Below are positions 18,456-26,888 of a DNA stretch of 64,000 nt, piece after piece. The DNA comes from Curvibacter delicatus NBRC 14919 (GTDB lineage Bacteria > Pseudomonadota > Gammaproteobacteria > Burkholderiales > Burkholderiaceae_C), in contig NZ_BCWP01000005.1 of assembly GCF_001592265.1 (NCBI RefSeq), positions 1-64,000 of the forward strand, in the 5' to 3' direction. The position numbers and the translations under genes were made by a program. Each line of letters starts with the position of its first letter. The first letter of the stretch is position 1. The notes beneath the pieces are model-generated. The model saw only the letters and a list, made by a program, of their open reading frames with translations. It was not told the origin of the DNA and did not search any database.

Positions 18456-19337
18456 ATGTTGAATTTCAGACGCCTGCCGGCGCTCCTGCCCCACATTATC
18501 GGCGCCGGGCTGCTGCTGGTTTTTCTGGGCGGCTGCAGCGCCGTCCGAATTGGCTACAACAACGCCCCGGCCCTGGCCTACTGGTGGCTGGACAGCTACA
18601 TCGACTTCAACGATGCCCAGGCGGCGCAGGTGCGCGACAGCCTGAACACGCTGCAGGCCTGGCACCGCAAGACCGAGCTGCCGGCCTACGCCGAACTGCT
18701 ACGCCAGATGCAGGGCGCGGCCAGCGGGCCGGTCACGCCGCAGCAGGTGTGCGAGTTCAGCGACCGGATCCGCCTGCACGTGCAGCGCCTGGGCGAACAG
18801 GCGGCCGAGGGCATGAGCCGCGTGGTGCCCACGCTCCAGCCGGAGCAGCTGCGCCACCTGGCGCTGCAGTTTGACAAGCACAACAAGACATGGCGCGAAG
18901 AATGGCTGGACGGCACCCCGGCCGAGCTGTCGGCACGCCGGCTGAAAAAGGCTGTCGAGAGGGCAGAGAACTTTTATGGCCGGCTGGAAGAACCTCAACT
19001 GAGTGCCCTGCGCCAGAGCTTGAGCCGATCAAGCTTCGACCCCCGGTTGAGCTGGCAATGGCGGCTGAGTCGCCAGCAGGATGTGCTGAGGGTCTTCAAG
19101 GAGCATGGCAACGGCGACCGAACCGCGCACGTCAAGGCCGAGATGCTGGCACTGCTGCAGCGCAACCTGAACTCGCCCGAGGCAGCCTATCGCGACCAGT
19201 TTGAACAGATGCTGTCTGAAAGCTGCCGCACGCTGGCCGCCCTGCACAACAGCACCAATGCGGCGCAACGGCGCCAGCTGCTGGAGAAGCTGCAGGCCTA
19301 CGAGGCCGATGCACGCGCCCTGGCGGCAGACAAATAA
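18456..19337 (+). CDS. DUF6279-type lipoprotein
   Basis: Lipoprotein of about 293 residues. A hydrophobic N-terminus ends in the lipobox LGGC, so the mature protein should be anchored by its Cys. The following SAVRIGYNNAPALAYWWLDS and YIDFNDAQAAQVRDSL match the DUF6279 pattern as I know it from beta- and gammaproteobacteria; the rest is helical and rich in charged residues. Function is unknown. It is divergent from glmU. ATG 18456 is used; ATG 18432 is in frame and would overlap glmU's start codon region. Confidence 0.8.
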   Translation: MLNFRRLPALLPHIIGAGLLLVFLGGCSAVRIGYNNAPALAYWWLDSYIDFNDAQAAQVRDSLNTLQAWHRKTELPAYAELLRQMQGAASGPVTPQQVCEFSDRIRLHVQRLGEQAAEGMSRVVPTLQPEQLRHLALQFDKHNKTWREEWLDGTPAELSARRLKKAVERAENFYGRLEEPQLSALRQSLSRSSFDPRLSWQWRLSRQQDVLRVFKEHGNGDRTAHVKAEMLALLQRNLNSPEAAYRDQFEQMLSESCRTLAALHNSTNAAQRRQLLEKLQAYEADARALAADK

Positions 19338-19339
19338 AA

Positions 19340-19359
19340 GGGCCTGCTTTCGCAGGCCC
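19340..19359 (-). terminator. Rho-independent terminator of the MBL-fold gene
   Basis: Perfect 8-bp stem GGGCCTGC / GCAGGCCC with a 4-base loop, lying between two convergent genes. Read on the minus strand the stem is followed by TTTTATTTG, so it terminates the MBL-fold gene at 19382-20371. Read on the plus strand there is no T-tract, so it would serve the lipoprotein gene poorly. Confidence 0.8.
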
Positions 19360-19381
19360 CGCACAGGTCAGCCGGCAGCGT

Positions 19382-20371
19382 TCAGCCCTGCAGCGCCGCC
19401 CACATTTCCTTGTCACGCTCAGCTGTCCAGATGCGCGGGTTCTTGATGCCGCTGGCCTCGTCGTAGGCACGGGTCACGTCGAACGGCAGGCAGTGCTCGT
19501 AGATGAAGACCTTGCCAAACACCGGGTCCATGCTCTTGCGCGTGTGCGCCATGGCGGCCTTCAGGTCCATCTTCTGCGCCACGGCTTCCTTGCCCGCCGT
19601 GTACAGCGTCTCGACCCAGCGCTTGGTGTAGTCCAGCGCCTTGTTGACTTCTGTCTGCCCTTTCATCGCCTCGCCGCGGCCCGGCACGATGGCTTCGGCT
19701 TTGAGGGCGCGCAGCGCTTCCAGCGTGGCCGGCCACTCTTCGAGCTGCGCATCACCAGTGTAGACGCCGGCCTCGTACTCCACCAGGTCACCCGAATACA
19801 GCACCTTCTCGTCTTCCACCCAGGCGATGGTGTCGCCACGCGTGTGGCCCGGGCCCGGGCTCCAGATCTGCACCACCACGCCGCCCAGGTTGATCGACAG
19901 CTTGCCTGGCACCTCGCCCTTCATCGGGTTGCCACCGCCGATCACCATGCTCGGCCAAGTCAGCCCCGGCACCGTTTCAGCATTGCGGAACAGGCGTGGG
20001 AAACGCTCCATCTCGCTTTTCATGTCCTGTGCGCCGCGCTCGCGGATCAGCTCCAGCGTGCCCTGGCTGGCAATGATCTCTGTGGCGCCCTCGGCCACAA
20101 AGGCGCTGGCGCCCAGCACGCGCACCGCGTGGTAGTGCGTCAGCAGCACGTACTTGATCGGCTTGTCGCTGATGGTCCGGATCTTCTTGATGAGGTCCTG
20201 CGCCATGGCCGGTGTGGCGGTGGCGTCGCTCACCAGGATGCAGTTGTCGCCGATGATGACGCCCGAATTCGGGTCGCCTTCGGTGGTGTAGGCCCAGCAG
20301 TGCTTGCTGAGTTGCTCAAAGGTGATTTTCTTGTCGGTCAGGTCGGCTTGCGAGGCAAAGGCTTTGCTCAT
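19382..20371 (-). CDS. Metallo-beta-lactamase-fold protein with eroded metal site
   Basis: About 329 residues, SoxH/glyoxalase-II-like MBL fold without a signal peptide. ATG 20371 has GGAGACACC upstream; the longer frame to 20404 does not. The metal-binding HxHxDH motif reads H79-Y-H81-A-V83-R84, so the Asp and last His are lost; GHT (His176) and the bridging Asp in YSGD (195) remain; the usual PGHG is PGRG (Arg232). Three of seven canonical ligands are therefore missing, so it may bind one metal, or none, or act on a different chemistry. The TetR gene upstream on the same strand may regulate it. Compare the intact SoxH-like protein at 61261-62226. Confidence 0.85.
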   Translation of the reverse strand: MSKAFASQADLTDKKITFEQLSKHCWAYTTEGDPNSGVIIGDNCILVSDATATPAMAQDLIKKIRTISDKPIKYVLLTHYHAVRVLGASAFVAEGATEIIASQGTLELIRERGAQDMKSEMERFPRLFRNAETVPGLTWPSMVIGGGNPMKGEVPGKLSINLGGVVVQIWSPGPGHTRGDTIAWVEDEKVLYSGDLVEYEAGVYTGDAQLEEWPATLEALRALKAEAIVPGRGEAMKGQTEVNKALDYTKRWVETLYTAGKEAVAQKMDLKAAMAHTRKSMDPVFGKVFIYEHCLPFDVTRAYDEASGIKNPRIWTAERDKEMWAALQG

Positions 20372-20431
20372 GGTGTCTCCGGTAGGGTCTGGATCAGGGG
20401 GCATCGGGGTACGGCCCCGATTTTATTTAAG

Positions 20432-20445
20432 CGTAACGCATTACG
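20432..20445. promoter_or_regulatory. Candidate TetR operator
   Basis: Inverted repeat CGTAA-CGCA-TTACG in the gap between the TetR gene and the MBL-fold gene, 60 bp upstream of the latter's start. TetR-family repressors bind short palindromes in such positions. No second copy was found near the TetR gene's own start, so the assignment is tentative. Confidence 0.35.
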
Positions 20446-20483
20446 GATGGTGAAACCTAAAACCCGAGCCGCCGGGTCCACCG

Positions 20484-21083
20484 TCACTTGGCCAGACCGC
20501 GCTCCAGCATGGCAATCACCTCATCGGCAAAGGCCGTGTAGCTCAGGGTGCCGCCCGGACGCAGCCAGGTGAAGGTCCAGTTGATCATGCCGAACAGCAT
20601 CATGGTGATGGCGGTCTGGTTGCGTGCATTCAGCCGCCCCGGATAGGCACGTTTGAGCATGTGCGTGACAGCGGCCACCACGTCGCGCTGACGGTTGAAG
20701 ATCTGCTCGCGCTGCACCTCGCCCAGAAACTTGGTGTCATGCAACAGCGCCACATGGCGGGTGGCCGAGGTCTCGTACTCCTGCAGGAAACAGCGCACCA
20801 GCTCATGCAGTGTGGCACGGTCGTCCAGGTTGCGCCGCTGCGCCGTGGCCTGCACTTGGCCGACAAGGGCCAGCAGTTGCTGGGTATAGCGGTCCAGCAA
20901 GTCAAAGAGGATGGACTCCTTGCTGCCGTAGTAGTGGTACAGCCGCGCCTTGGACGTGCCGCAGGCGGTGGCAATGTCGTTCATGCTGGCCGCGGGATAG
21001 CTCTTGTCGGCAAAGCACTGCGCCGCGATGTCGAGGATCTCGTCGCGCTTGAGCTCGTGGGACGCGGATTTGGGGCGAGCCAT
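20484..21083 (-). CDS. TetR-family transcriptional regulator
   Basis: Repressor of 199 residues. The N-terminal HTH (ILDIAAQCFADKSYPAASMN, then DIATACGTSKARLYHYYGSK) is textbook TetR; the C-terminal ligand-binding part resembles the regulators of fatty-acid or aromatic catabolism (a TetR_C-type domain). It precedes the MBL-fold gene on the same strand by 112 bp, which suggests that gene as a target. It follows the cyclo-ligase gene by 16 bp. Confidence 0.93.
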   Translation of the reverse strand: MARPKSASHELKRDEILDIAAQCFADKSYPAASMNDIATACGTSKARLYHYYGSKESILFDLLDRYTQQLLALVGQVQATAQRRNLDDRATLHELVRCFLQEYETSATRHVALLHDTKFLGEVQREQIFNRQRDVVAAVTHMLKRAYPGRLNARNQTAITMMLFGMINWTFTWLRPGGTLSYTAFADEVIAMLERGLAK

Positions 21084-21099
21084 GGCGGGATGCGTGCAG

Positions 21100-21699
21100 C
21101 TAGACCGGCCAGACCACGCCGTTGTCGTTCAGGATGGCGTCGAGCGGCACATCGTGCGGCTCGGGCTCGAAGTCGGACAGGAAACCCTGGGTGAAACCCA
21201 GTCCCACGGTGAACGGCTTGGGCTGGAGCGCGGCCAGCGTACGGTCGTAGAAACCGCCGCCGTAACCCAGGCGGTAGCCGCCGGGGCCGTAGCCAACGCA
21301 GGGCACGAACAGCAGCGTGGGCACGATCAGCTTGGTGTCCTTCGGCTTCGGGATGCCATAGGCGTCCTCCTCCATGGGGCAACCGGGGTACCAGGCGTGG
21401 AAGGTGAGCGTCTTGTGCACCTTGTCGATCACCGGCAGGCCGATACGGCGCGGCTGCGGCTGGTCGATCAACTCGCCGTCCTCCTTCCAGCGGTGCAGCG
21501 CCGGCAGCGGGTCGAATTCGCCTTTGATCGGCCAGTAGGCACCGATCACGGCATCCGTGCGACCCACCAGCCAGATGCGCATGACCTGCTGCAACAAGGT
21601 TGCGCGTTGTCGGCGATCGGGCAGGTTCAGGCGTTGGGTAATGAGTTGCTGACGCAGAGCCTTCTTTTCCAGCGCCCTTTTTTCCTCAGATGTGTCCAT
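21100..21699 (-). CDS. 5-formyltetrahydrofolate cyclo-ligase
   Basis: ATP-dependent conversion of 5-formyl-THF to 5,10-methenyl-THF in folate recycling (YgfA/MTHFS family, 199 residues). Visible are KKALRQQLI near the N-terminus, IGAYWPIKGEFD (substrate pocket) and the ATP-site YGPGGYRLGYGGGFYDR. The ATG at 21699 gives the standard N-terminus. A much longer frame continues upstream opposite slt, but that part is a codon-bias shadow. Its start is only 9 bp from the divergent slt start. Confidence 0.93.
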   Translation of the reverse strand: MDTSEEKRALEKKALRQQLITQRLNLPDRRQRATLLQQVMRIWLVGRTDAVIGAYWPIKGEFDPLPALHRWKEDGELIDQPQPRRIGLPVIDKVHKTLTFHAWYPGCPMEEDAYGIPKPKDTKLIVPTLLFVPCVGYGPGGYRLGYGGGFYDRTLAALQPKPFTVGLGFTQGFLSDFEPEPHDVPLDAILNDNGVVWPV

Positions 21700-21708
21700 A
21701 ATTCCCAC

Positions 21709-23718
21709 ATGCAGTTTCAAGCCATTCTGACATCGATCGCCTTGGTGGCAGGTCTGATGTTGCCACACGCCAGCGCCGTTGCCGCTCCCAAGGCCAAACC
21801 CCGTCCGCAAACCGTCGACGATGCCGTCATCCTGGACATGAACCAGGCCTTCAAGAAAGGCGACCGCAAGCGCCTCTCCGCGCTGCTGCCGCAAGTGCAG
21901 GGCCATGTGCTGGAGCCCTGGGGCGCCTACTGGGAACTGGCCGCTCGGCTGGATGAGGCCGGCCCGACAGAAATACGGGCCTTCCTGAGCCGCTATGCCG
22001 GAACCTACCAGGAAGACCGCCTGCGCAACGACTGGCTGCTCCTGCTGGGCAAACGGCGCGACTGGGCCACCTTCGCCGCCGAGTACCCCAAGTTCCGCAT
22101 GAACGACGACCGTGCCGTGCGCTGTTATGCGCTGCTGAATGAGGCCCAGACCAGCGGTGCCGACGTGGCCGCCCAGGTGCAGGACTTGTGGCTGGCACAG
22201 AAGGACACCGACGAAGGCTGCGCCGCGGCCGCCGCTCAGCAACTGGAAGCCGGCAAGCTCAAGCCCCATGCGGCTTGGCTGCGCGCCCGCCTGGGCTTCG
22301 AGAACGAACGCCCCCGTGTCGCCGCGCAGGCAGTGGGCCTGCTCAATGATGACTGGGTGACCAGCGTCAACGCCATTTATGCAAACCCGGTGCGTTTCCT
22401 CGACGACAAGATCACCGCCCTGCGCCCGCGCACCAAGGAACTGGTGACACTGGCGCTGATCCGGCTGGCCAGCACCGACACCACGGCCGCCATGGACGAG
22501 ATGAACAAGGTGCGCTGGCGCACCCAGCTCACGCAGGAAGAACGCAGCTGGGTCTGGGGCGTGATCGGCAAACGCGCCGCGCGCCGTCTGCAAGACGGTG
22601 CCATCAACCAGTTCGCCCATGCACAAGACCAGTACCTCAACGGCGACCACCTGACCTGGAAGGTACGTGCCGCCTTGCGCGCCGGTGCCTGGCAGGAGGT
22701 ACTGAATGCCACGGCCGCCATGCCGGACGCACAACGCCAGGACCCCGCCTGGATCTACTGGCGCGGGCGCGCCCTGCTGGCGCTGGCCGGCAAACCGGAC
22801 GCACCGGCCCAGGCCCGAGCCCTGTTCGAGTCGATCGCCTCGCCGCGCGGCTTCTACGAACAGCTGGCGCAGGAGGAACTGGGCCGACCGATCACCGTGC
22901 CGCCCAAGCCCGAACCGCTGACAGCCGCCGAGAAAGAGGCCGCACAGGCCAACCCTGGCCTGCGCCGCGCGCTGTATGCCATTCAGGCCGGGCTGCGTGC
23001 CGAGGGCGTGCGCGAGTGGAACTACACCGTCGGTGCGCACCAGCGCGGCGGCCTGTCCGACCGTGAACTGCTGGCTGCCGCCCAGCTGGCCTGCGACCAA
23101 CAGGTCTGGGATCGCTGCATCAACACCAGCGAACGCACCAGGACCGTCATCGACTTCGAGCAGCGTTTCCCGATGCCGTTCAAGAGTGCCGTGGTGCAGC
23201 GCGCCGGCCAGATCGAGCTTGACCCGGCCTACGTCTATGGCCTGATCCGGCAGGAAAGCCGCTTCATCATGGATGCGCAATCCAGCGTTGGCGCTTCCGG
23301 TCTGATGCAGGTCATGCCAGCCACAGCACGCTGGACGGCCAAACGCATCGGCCTCGCCGACTTCAAGCCGCACCAGATCACCGACCGCGACACCAATATC
23401 GCCATCGGCACCGGCTACCTCAAGCTGGTACTGGACAGCTTTGACGGCTCCATGCCGCTGGCCGCCGCTGCCTACAACGCCGGCCCGAGCCGCTCACGCG
23501 CCTGGCGCGGCCAGGACGGCGACCCGATGCTGGAAGCCGCCATCTGGGCCGAGAACGTGCCCTTCAACGAGACGCGCGATTACGTGAAAAAAGTGCTGTC
23601 CAACACCACCAACTACGCCGCGCTCATCACCGGTCGGCCGCAGTCGCTCAAGGCCCGGCTGGGCCAGGTCGGCCCGCAACGCCCGGGCAAGAGCGACGCC
23701 TACGAAGACCTGCCATGA
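21709..23718 (+). CDS. slt: Soluble lytic murein transglycosylase
   Basis: Periplasmic enzyme that cleaves peptidoglycan glycan strands to 1,6-anhydro products. A signal peptide (cleaved near SAVAA-P) is followed by a long alpha-superhelical region and a C-terminal SLT domain: IRQESRF with the catalytic Glu, GASGLMQVMPATA and AAAYNAGPSR. The 669 residues match the Slt70 type. It starts 9 bp from the divergent cyclo-ligase start and overlaps the next gene by 4 bp (ATGA). Confidence 0.93.
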   Translation: MQFQAILTSIALVAGLMLPHASAVAAPKAKPRPQTVDDAVILDMNQAFKKGDRKRLSALLPQVQGHVLEPWGAYWELAARLDEAGPTEIRAFLSRYAGTYQEDRLRNDWLLLLGKRRDWATFAAEYPKFRMNDDRAVRCYALLNEAQTSGADVAAQVQDLWLAQKDTDEGCAAAAAQQLEAGKLKPHAAWLRARLGFENERPRVAAQAVGLLNDDWVTSVNAIYANPVRFLDDKITALRPRTKELVTLALIRLASTDTTAAMDEMNKVRWRTQLTQEERSWVWGVIGKRAARRLQDGAINQFAHAQDQYLNGDHLTWKVRAALRAGAWQEVLNATAAMPDAQRQDPAWIYWRGRALLALAGKPDAPAQARALFESIASPRGFYEQLAQEELGRPITVPPKPEPLTAAEKEAAQANPGLRRALYAIQAGLRAEGVREWNYTVGAHQRGGLSDRELLAAAQLACDQQVWDRCINTSERTRTVIDFEQRFPMPFKSAVVQRAGQIELDPAYVYGLIRQESRFIMDAQSSVGASGLMQVMPATARWTAKRIGLADFKPHQITDRDTNIAIGTGYLKLVLDSFDGSMPLAAAAYNAGPSRSRAWRGQDGDPMLEAAIWAENVPFNETRDYVKKVLSNTTNYAALITGRPQSLKARLGQVGPQRPGKSDAYEDLP

Positions 23719-24677
23719 CAAAGGTGCTGCTGCTCGGCGGTACCGGTTTCGTCGGCCGCCACGTCTGCGAGAAGCTGGCACGGCTGGGCTGGCGCATCAC
23801 CGTGCCGACGCGGCGCACCAGCCAGGCACAACACCTGCAGCATCTGCCGCTGCTGGAGGTGGTCGCGGCCGATGTGCATGACGAAGCGACGCTGAGGCAA
23901 CTGGTCAGCGGCCACGATGCCGTTGTCAACCTGGTGGCCATCCTGCACGGCACCGCAGCGACGTTCGAGCGCACGCATGTCGAGCTGCCGGCCAAGCTGG
24001 CACGTGCCTGCCTGACGAACGGCGTGCCACGGCTGGTGCATGTCAGCGCCCTGGGGGCCGAACCCGCCGCGGCCGACACGGCCCCCTCGTTTTACCTGCG
24101 CAGCAAGAGTCGGGGCGAAGCCGTTCTGCAAGCCGCCGCCCATGACGGCCTGCAGCTCACGGTGCTGCGCCCCAGCGTCATCTTCGGTGCCGACGACCAG
24201 TTCCTCAACCTGTTCGCCCGCCTGCAGCGCGTGTTCCCTGTCATGCCCTTGGCCGGCGCACAGGCGCGCTTCCAGCCGGTCTGGGTGGAAGACGTCGCAC
24301 AGGCGATCGCGTGCTGTCTGCAAGACCCGGCCACCATCGGCCAGACCTTCGAGGCTTGCGGCCCGGACATCGTCACACTCAAGCAACTGGTCCAGCTGGC
24401 GGGCCGCTGCAGCGGCTTGCGTCACGCCCGACCGGTCATCCCTCTGCCCATGGCACTGGGGCGGCTACAGGCCGGCTTGATGGAACTGCTGCCAGGCCAG
24501 CCGCTGATGAGCCGGGACAACGTCGATTCGATGCGCACCGATAACGTCGCCAGCGGCCGGCTGCCCGGCCTGGCCGCGCTGGGCATCACGCCGTCGGCCC
24601 TGGGCGCCATCGCGCCCAGCTACCTGGGCCAGAACGACCGTTACGTGACACTGCGCGGCCAGTACCGGCGTTCTTGA
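23715..24677 (+). CDS. Complex I NDUFA9-like NAD(P)-binding protein
   Basis: Atypical SDR of 320 residues with the Rossmann motif LLLGGTGFVGRHV at the N-terminus and the extended NmrA/NDUFA9-like features HVSALGA, YLRSKSRGE (Tyr/Lys) and RPSVIFG. Bacterial homologues are annotated as complex I NDUFA9 subunit family proteins; their role in bacteria is not settled, with quinone or NAD(P)H sensing among the suggestions. It is translationally coupled to slt by a 4-bp overlap. Confidence 0.9.
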   Translation: MTKVLLLGGTGFVGRHVCEKLARLGWRITVPTRRTSQAQHLQHLPLLEVVAADVHDEATLRQLVSGHDAVVNLVAILHGTAATFERTHVELPAKLARACLTNGVPRLVHVSALGAEPAAADTAPSFYLRSKSRGEAVLQAAAHDGLQLTVLRPSVIFGADDQFLNLFARLQRVFPVMPLAGAQARFQPVWVEDVAQAIACCLQDPATIGQTFEACGPDIVTLKQLVQLAGRCSGLRHARPVIPLPMALGRLQAGLMELLPGQPLMSRDNVDSMRTDNVASGRLPGLAALGITPSALGAIAPSYLGQNDRYVTLRGQYRRS

Positions 24678-24733
24678 GCTGCTGCGCGCAACGCTGCCGC
24701 GCGCTACCATGAGGCCGTCTGACGGAGGTCCCC

Positions 24734-25417
24734 ATGCTCAAGCTCTTCATCGGCAACAAAAACTACTCGTCCTGGTCCATGCGGCCCTGGGTTCTGATGC
24801 GCCAGACCGGTATCCCGTTCGAAGAGGTGCCGGTGCGCTTCGACTCGTTTGATGCCGGTTCGCAGTTCAAGCAAACGCTGGCCGGCCTCAGCCCCACCGG
24901 CAAGGTACCGGTGCTGCAGGATGGCGAACTGATCATCTGGGACACGCTGGCGATTGCCGAGTACCTGGCCGAGGCATTTCCCGAGAAAACTCTCTGGCCA
25001 CAGGGCGTGGCCGCGCGGGCGCGGGCCCGCAGCATCTGCGCCGAGATGCACGCCGGTTTCACCGCGCTGCGCAGCCACTGCCCGCAGAACATCGAGGCCT
25101 CACTGCCTGACGTCGGCGCCCTGATCTGGCGCGACCAGCCCGCCGTGCGCGCCGATGTGGCCCGGCTGATGGCCATGTGGGAAGAGCTGCTGGCACAGCA
25201 GGGCGGGCCACTGCTGTTCGGCGATTTCACGATTGCCGACGCTTACTTCGCCCCGGTCTGCATGCGCCTGAAAACCTATGCCCTGCCGGTACCGCCGGCC
25301 GTGGCTGACTACATCGAGCGCGTGGCGGCATTGCCCGGCGTGGCCGCCTGGCTTGCGCAAGCGCGCGCCGAACAGGACTTCCGCGCCTTCGAGGAACCCT
25401 ACCGCCTGCAGCGCTGA
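24734..25417 (+). CDS. Glutathione S-transferase family protein
   Basis: 227-residue GST with an N-terminal thioredoxin-like domain (NKNYSSWSMRPWVLMRQTGI, GSH-binding Ser near residue 12) and an all-helical C-terminal domain. The sequence resembles the bacterial GstA group starting NYSSWSLRPWL. A GGAGGTCCCC site lies in front of the ATG. Probably detoxification of electrophiles; no substrate evidence. Confidence 0.93.
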   Translation: MLKLFIGNKNYSSWSMRPWVLMRQTGIPFEEVPVRFDSFDAGSQFKQTLAGLSPTGKVPVLQDGELIIWDTLAIAEYLAEAFPEKTLWPQGVAARARARSICAEMHAGFTALRSHCPQNIEASLPDVGALIWRDQPAVRADVARLMAMWEELLAQQGGPLLFGDFTIADAYFAPVCMRLKTYALPVPPAVADYIERVAALPGVAAWLAQARAEQDFRAFEEPYRLQR

Positions 25418-25485
25418 GGTCTGGCTGCACACGCTCGGCCTCCCCGCTTTTCTCCATAATGGAGGCTCATGTTGCTCCTCCATTG

Positions 25486-26886
25486 ATGAAAAAGAAAAAC
25501 AAGCACTTGCTGGCCCAGGCCGCCTTGGTCATGGCATTGGCCCATGCGGCTGCTTCGCAGGCCCAGCCCTTGAGCTTCGAATCGGCGTGGCAGCGCCTGC
25601 TCAGTAACTCGGACAAACTGGCCGCCGCGCAATCGGCTGTCGACAGCAAGCGCCTGCAAGGCGAAGGGCTCAAGGGCCTGGGCGGTCCGGTGGTCAGCGT
25701 CACCGGCGCCAGTTACGTCTACAACGCCAACCTTAACATCAACCTCGACCCTGTGAACCAGGGCATTGCGCAGGCTACGCAGTCATTGCCGGCACCGTTG
25801 AAGAACGTGCCCATCACCGTCTCGCCGCTGCCATCGCAATACATCTACAACCGGCATGAATCAGCCACCAACGCCTCGGTCTCCGCCGTCTGGCCGATCT
25901 ATACGGGCGGGGCGGCCGACAGCATGCGCGGCTTCGTCAAGGCCCAAGGCGACGAAGCCCAAGCCGACGCGGCACGCACCAACCAAGAGCTCGCGACGCT
26001 GCTCGCGCAGCGTTACTTCGGCGCCCAGCTCGCCTCCCGTGCGGCCCGCCTGCGCGCGGCGGCCCGCGACAACGTGGCGCGACACGACAGCACTGCCGAA
26101 CGCCTGCTGGCAGCGGGCCTGATCTCGCGCATCGAGCGGCTGCAGGCCCAGAGTGCCTACGAAGAGGCCAAACGCAATGCCTTGAAGGCGCAGGATGATG
26201 CCGACATGGCCATGCTCGCGCTGGCACGCACCATCAAGGTGAGCGGTCCGGTCGAGGCGCTGTCGCCGTTGTTCGTCATCTCGCAGCCGCTGGAGCCGCT
26301 GCCGCATTTCACCGAGGCCGCACTGCGGCGCCACCCCGGCCTCGACAAGGTGGCGGCCAAGAAGGCACAGGCTGAGCAATTGCACGAAGGCGAGGAAGCC
26401 ATGCGACGCCCGCAAGTCTTTGCCTTCGGCCAGCACCAGATCAAAAACGACAACCCGGACTGGGTCGCCGGCATCGGTGTGCGCTGGACCTTGTGGGATG
26501 CGGTGAACCGCGACACCCTGGCCGCCGCCTCGCTCAAGCAGATCGAACAGGCCGAGCGTACCGACGCCCAGGCACGCAATGACATCGCGTTGCTGGTCGA
26601 GAAGAACTGGCGTGCCCTGGAAAACGCGCGGCGCCAGTTCCTGGGACAGCAGACCTCGGCCGAGCTGGCTGCCGAGGTGCTGCGCCTGCGCACCGCTGCC
26701 TTGCGTGAAGGCACAGGCACGGCGCTTGAGCTGATCGATGCCGAAACCAACAGGGCCAAGGTGCAGACCGAGCGCGCCCAGGCCGCTTACGAGTACGTCA
26801 TGGCCTTGGCCAACCTGCTGGAAAGCTGCGGCCTGTCCGAAGAATTCAGCGCCTACATGGCACGCGCCGACGTGCGCGTGGAGTGA
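25486..26886 (+). CDS. TolC-family outer-membrane efflux protein
   Basis: Outer-membrane channel protein of about 466 residues with a signal peptide (MKKKNKH, cleavage near ASQA-Q) and two OEP repeats of long coiled-coil helices (e.g. ALRRHPGLDKVAAKKAQAEQ). It is first in an operon with an HlyD-type adaptor and two ABC-2 permeases and should form the exit duct of that exporter. A 13-base palindrome CTCCAT-A-ATGGAG at 25452-25464 lies 22 bp before the start and could be an operator; no regulator gene is adjacent. Confidence 0.9.
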   Translation: MKKKNKHLLAQAALVMALAHAAASQAQPLSFESAWQRLLSNSDKLAAAQSAVDSKRLQGEGLKGLGGPVVSVTGASYVYNANLNINLDPVNQGIAQATQSLPAPLKNVPITVSPLPSQYIYNRHESATNASVSAVWPIYTGGAADSMRGFVKAQGDEAQADAARTNQELATLLAQRYFGAQLASRAARLRAAARDNVARHDSTAERLLAAGLISRIERLQAQSAYEEAKRNALKAQDDADMAMLALARTIKVSGPVEALSPLFVISQPLEPLPHFTEAALRRHPGLDKVAAKKAQAEQLHEGEEAMRRPQVFAFGQHQIKNDNPDWVAGIGVRWTLWDAVNRDTLAAASLKQIEQAERTDAQARNDIALLVEKNWRALENARRQFLGQQTSAELAAEVLRLRTAALREGTGTALELIDAETNRAKVQTERAQAAYEYVMALANLLESCGLSEEFSAYMARADVRVE

Positions 26887-26888
26887 AC

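Noticed and set aside
20404-20420. Hairpin TCGGGG-TACGG-CCCCGA followed by TTTTATTT as a plus-strand terminator
   Set aside because: No plus-strand gene ends upstream of it; probably only part of the 5' leader of the MBL-fold gene.
21700-23373. Very long minus-strand frame continuing upstream of the cyclo-ligase, opposite slt
   Set aside because: It is antisense to slt, shows no domain or signal, and arises from high-GC codon bias. Only the part from ATG 21699 is a gene.
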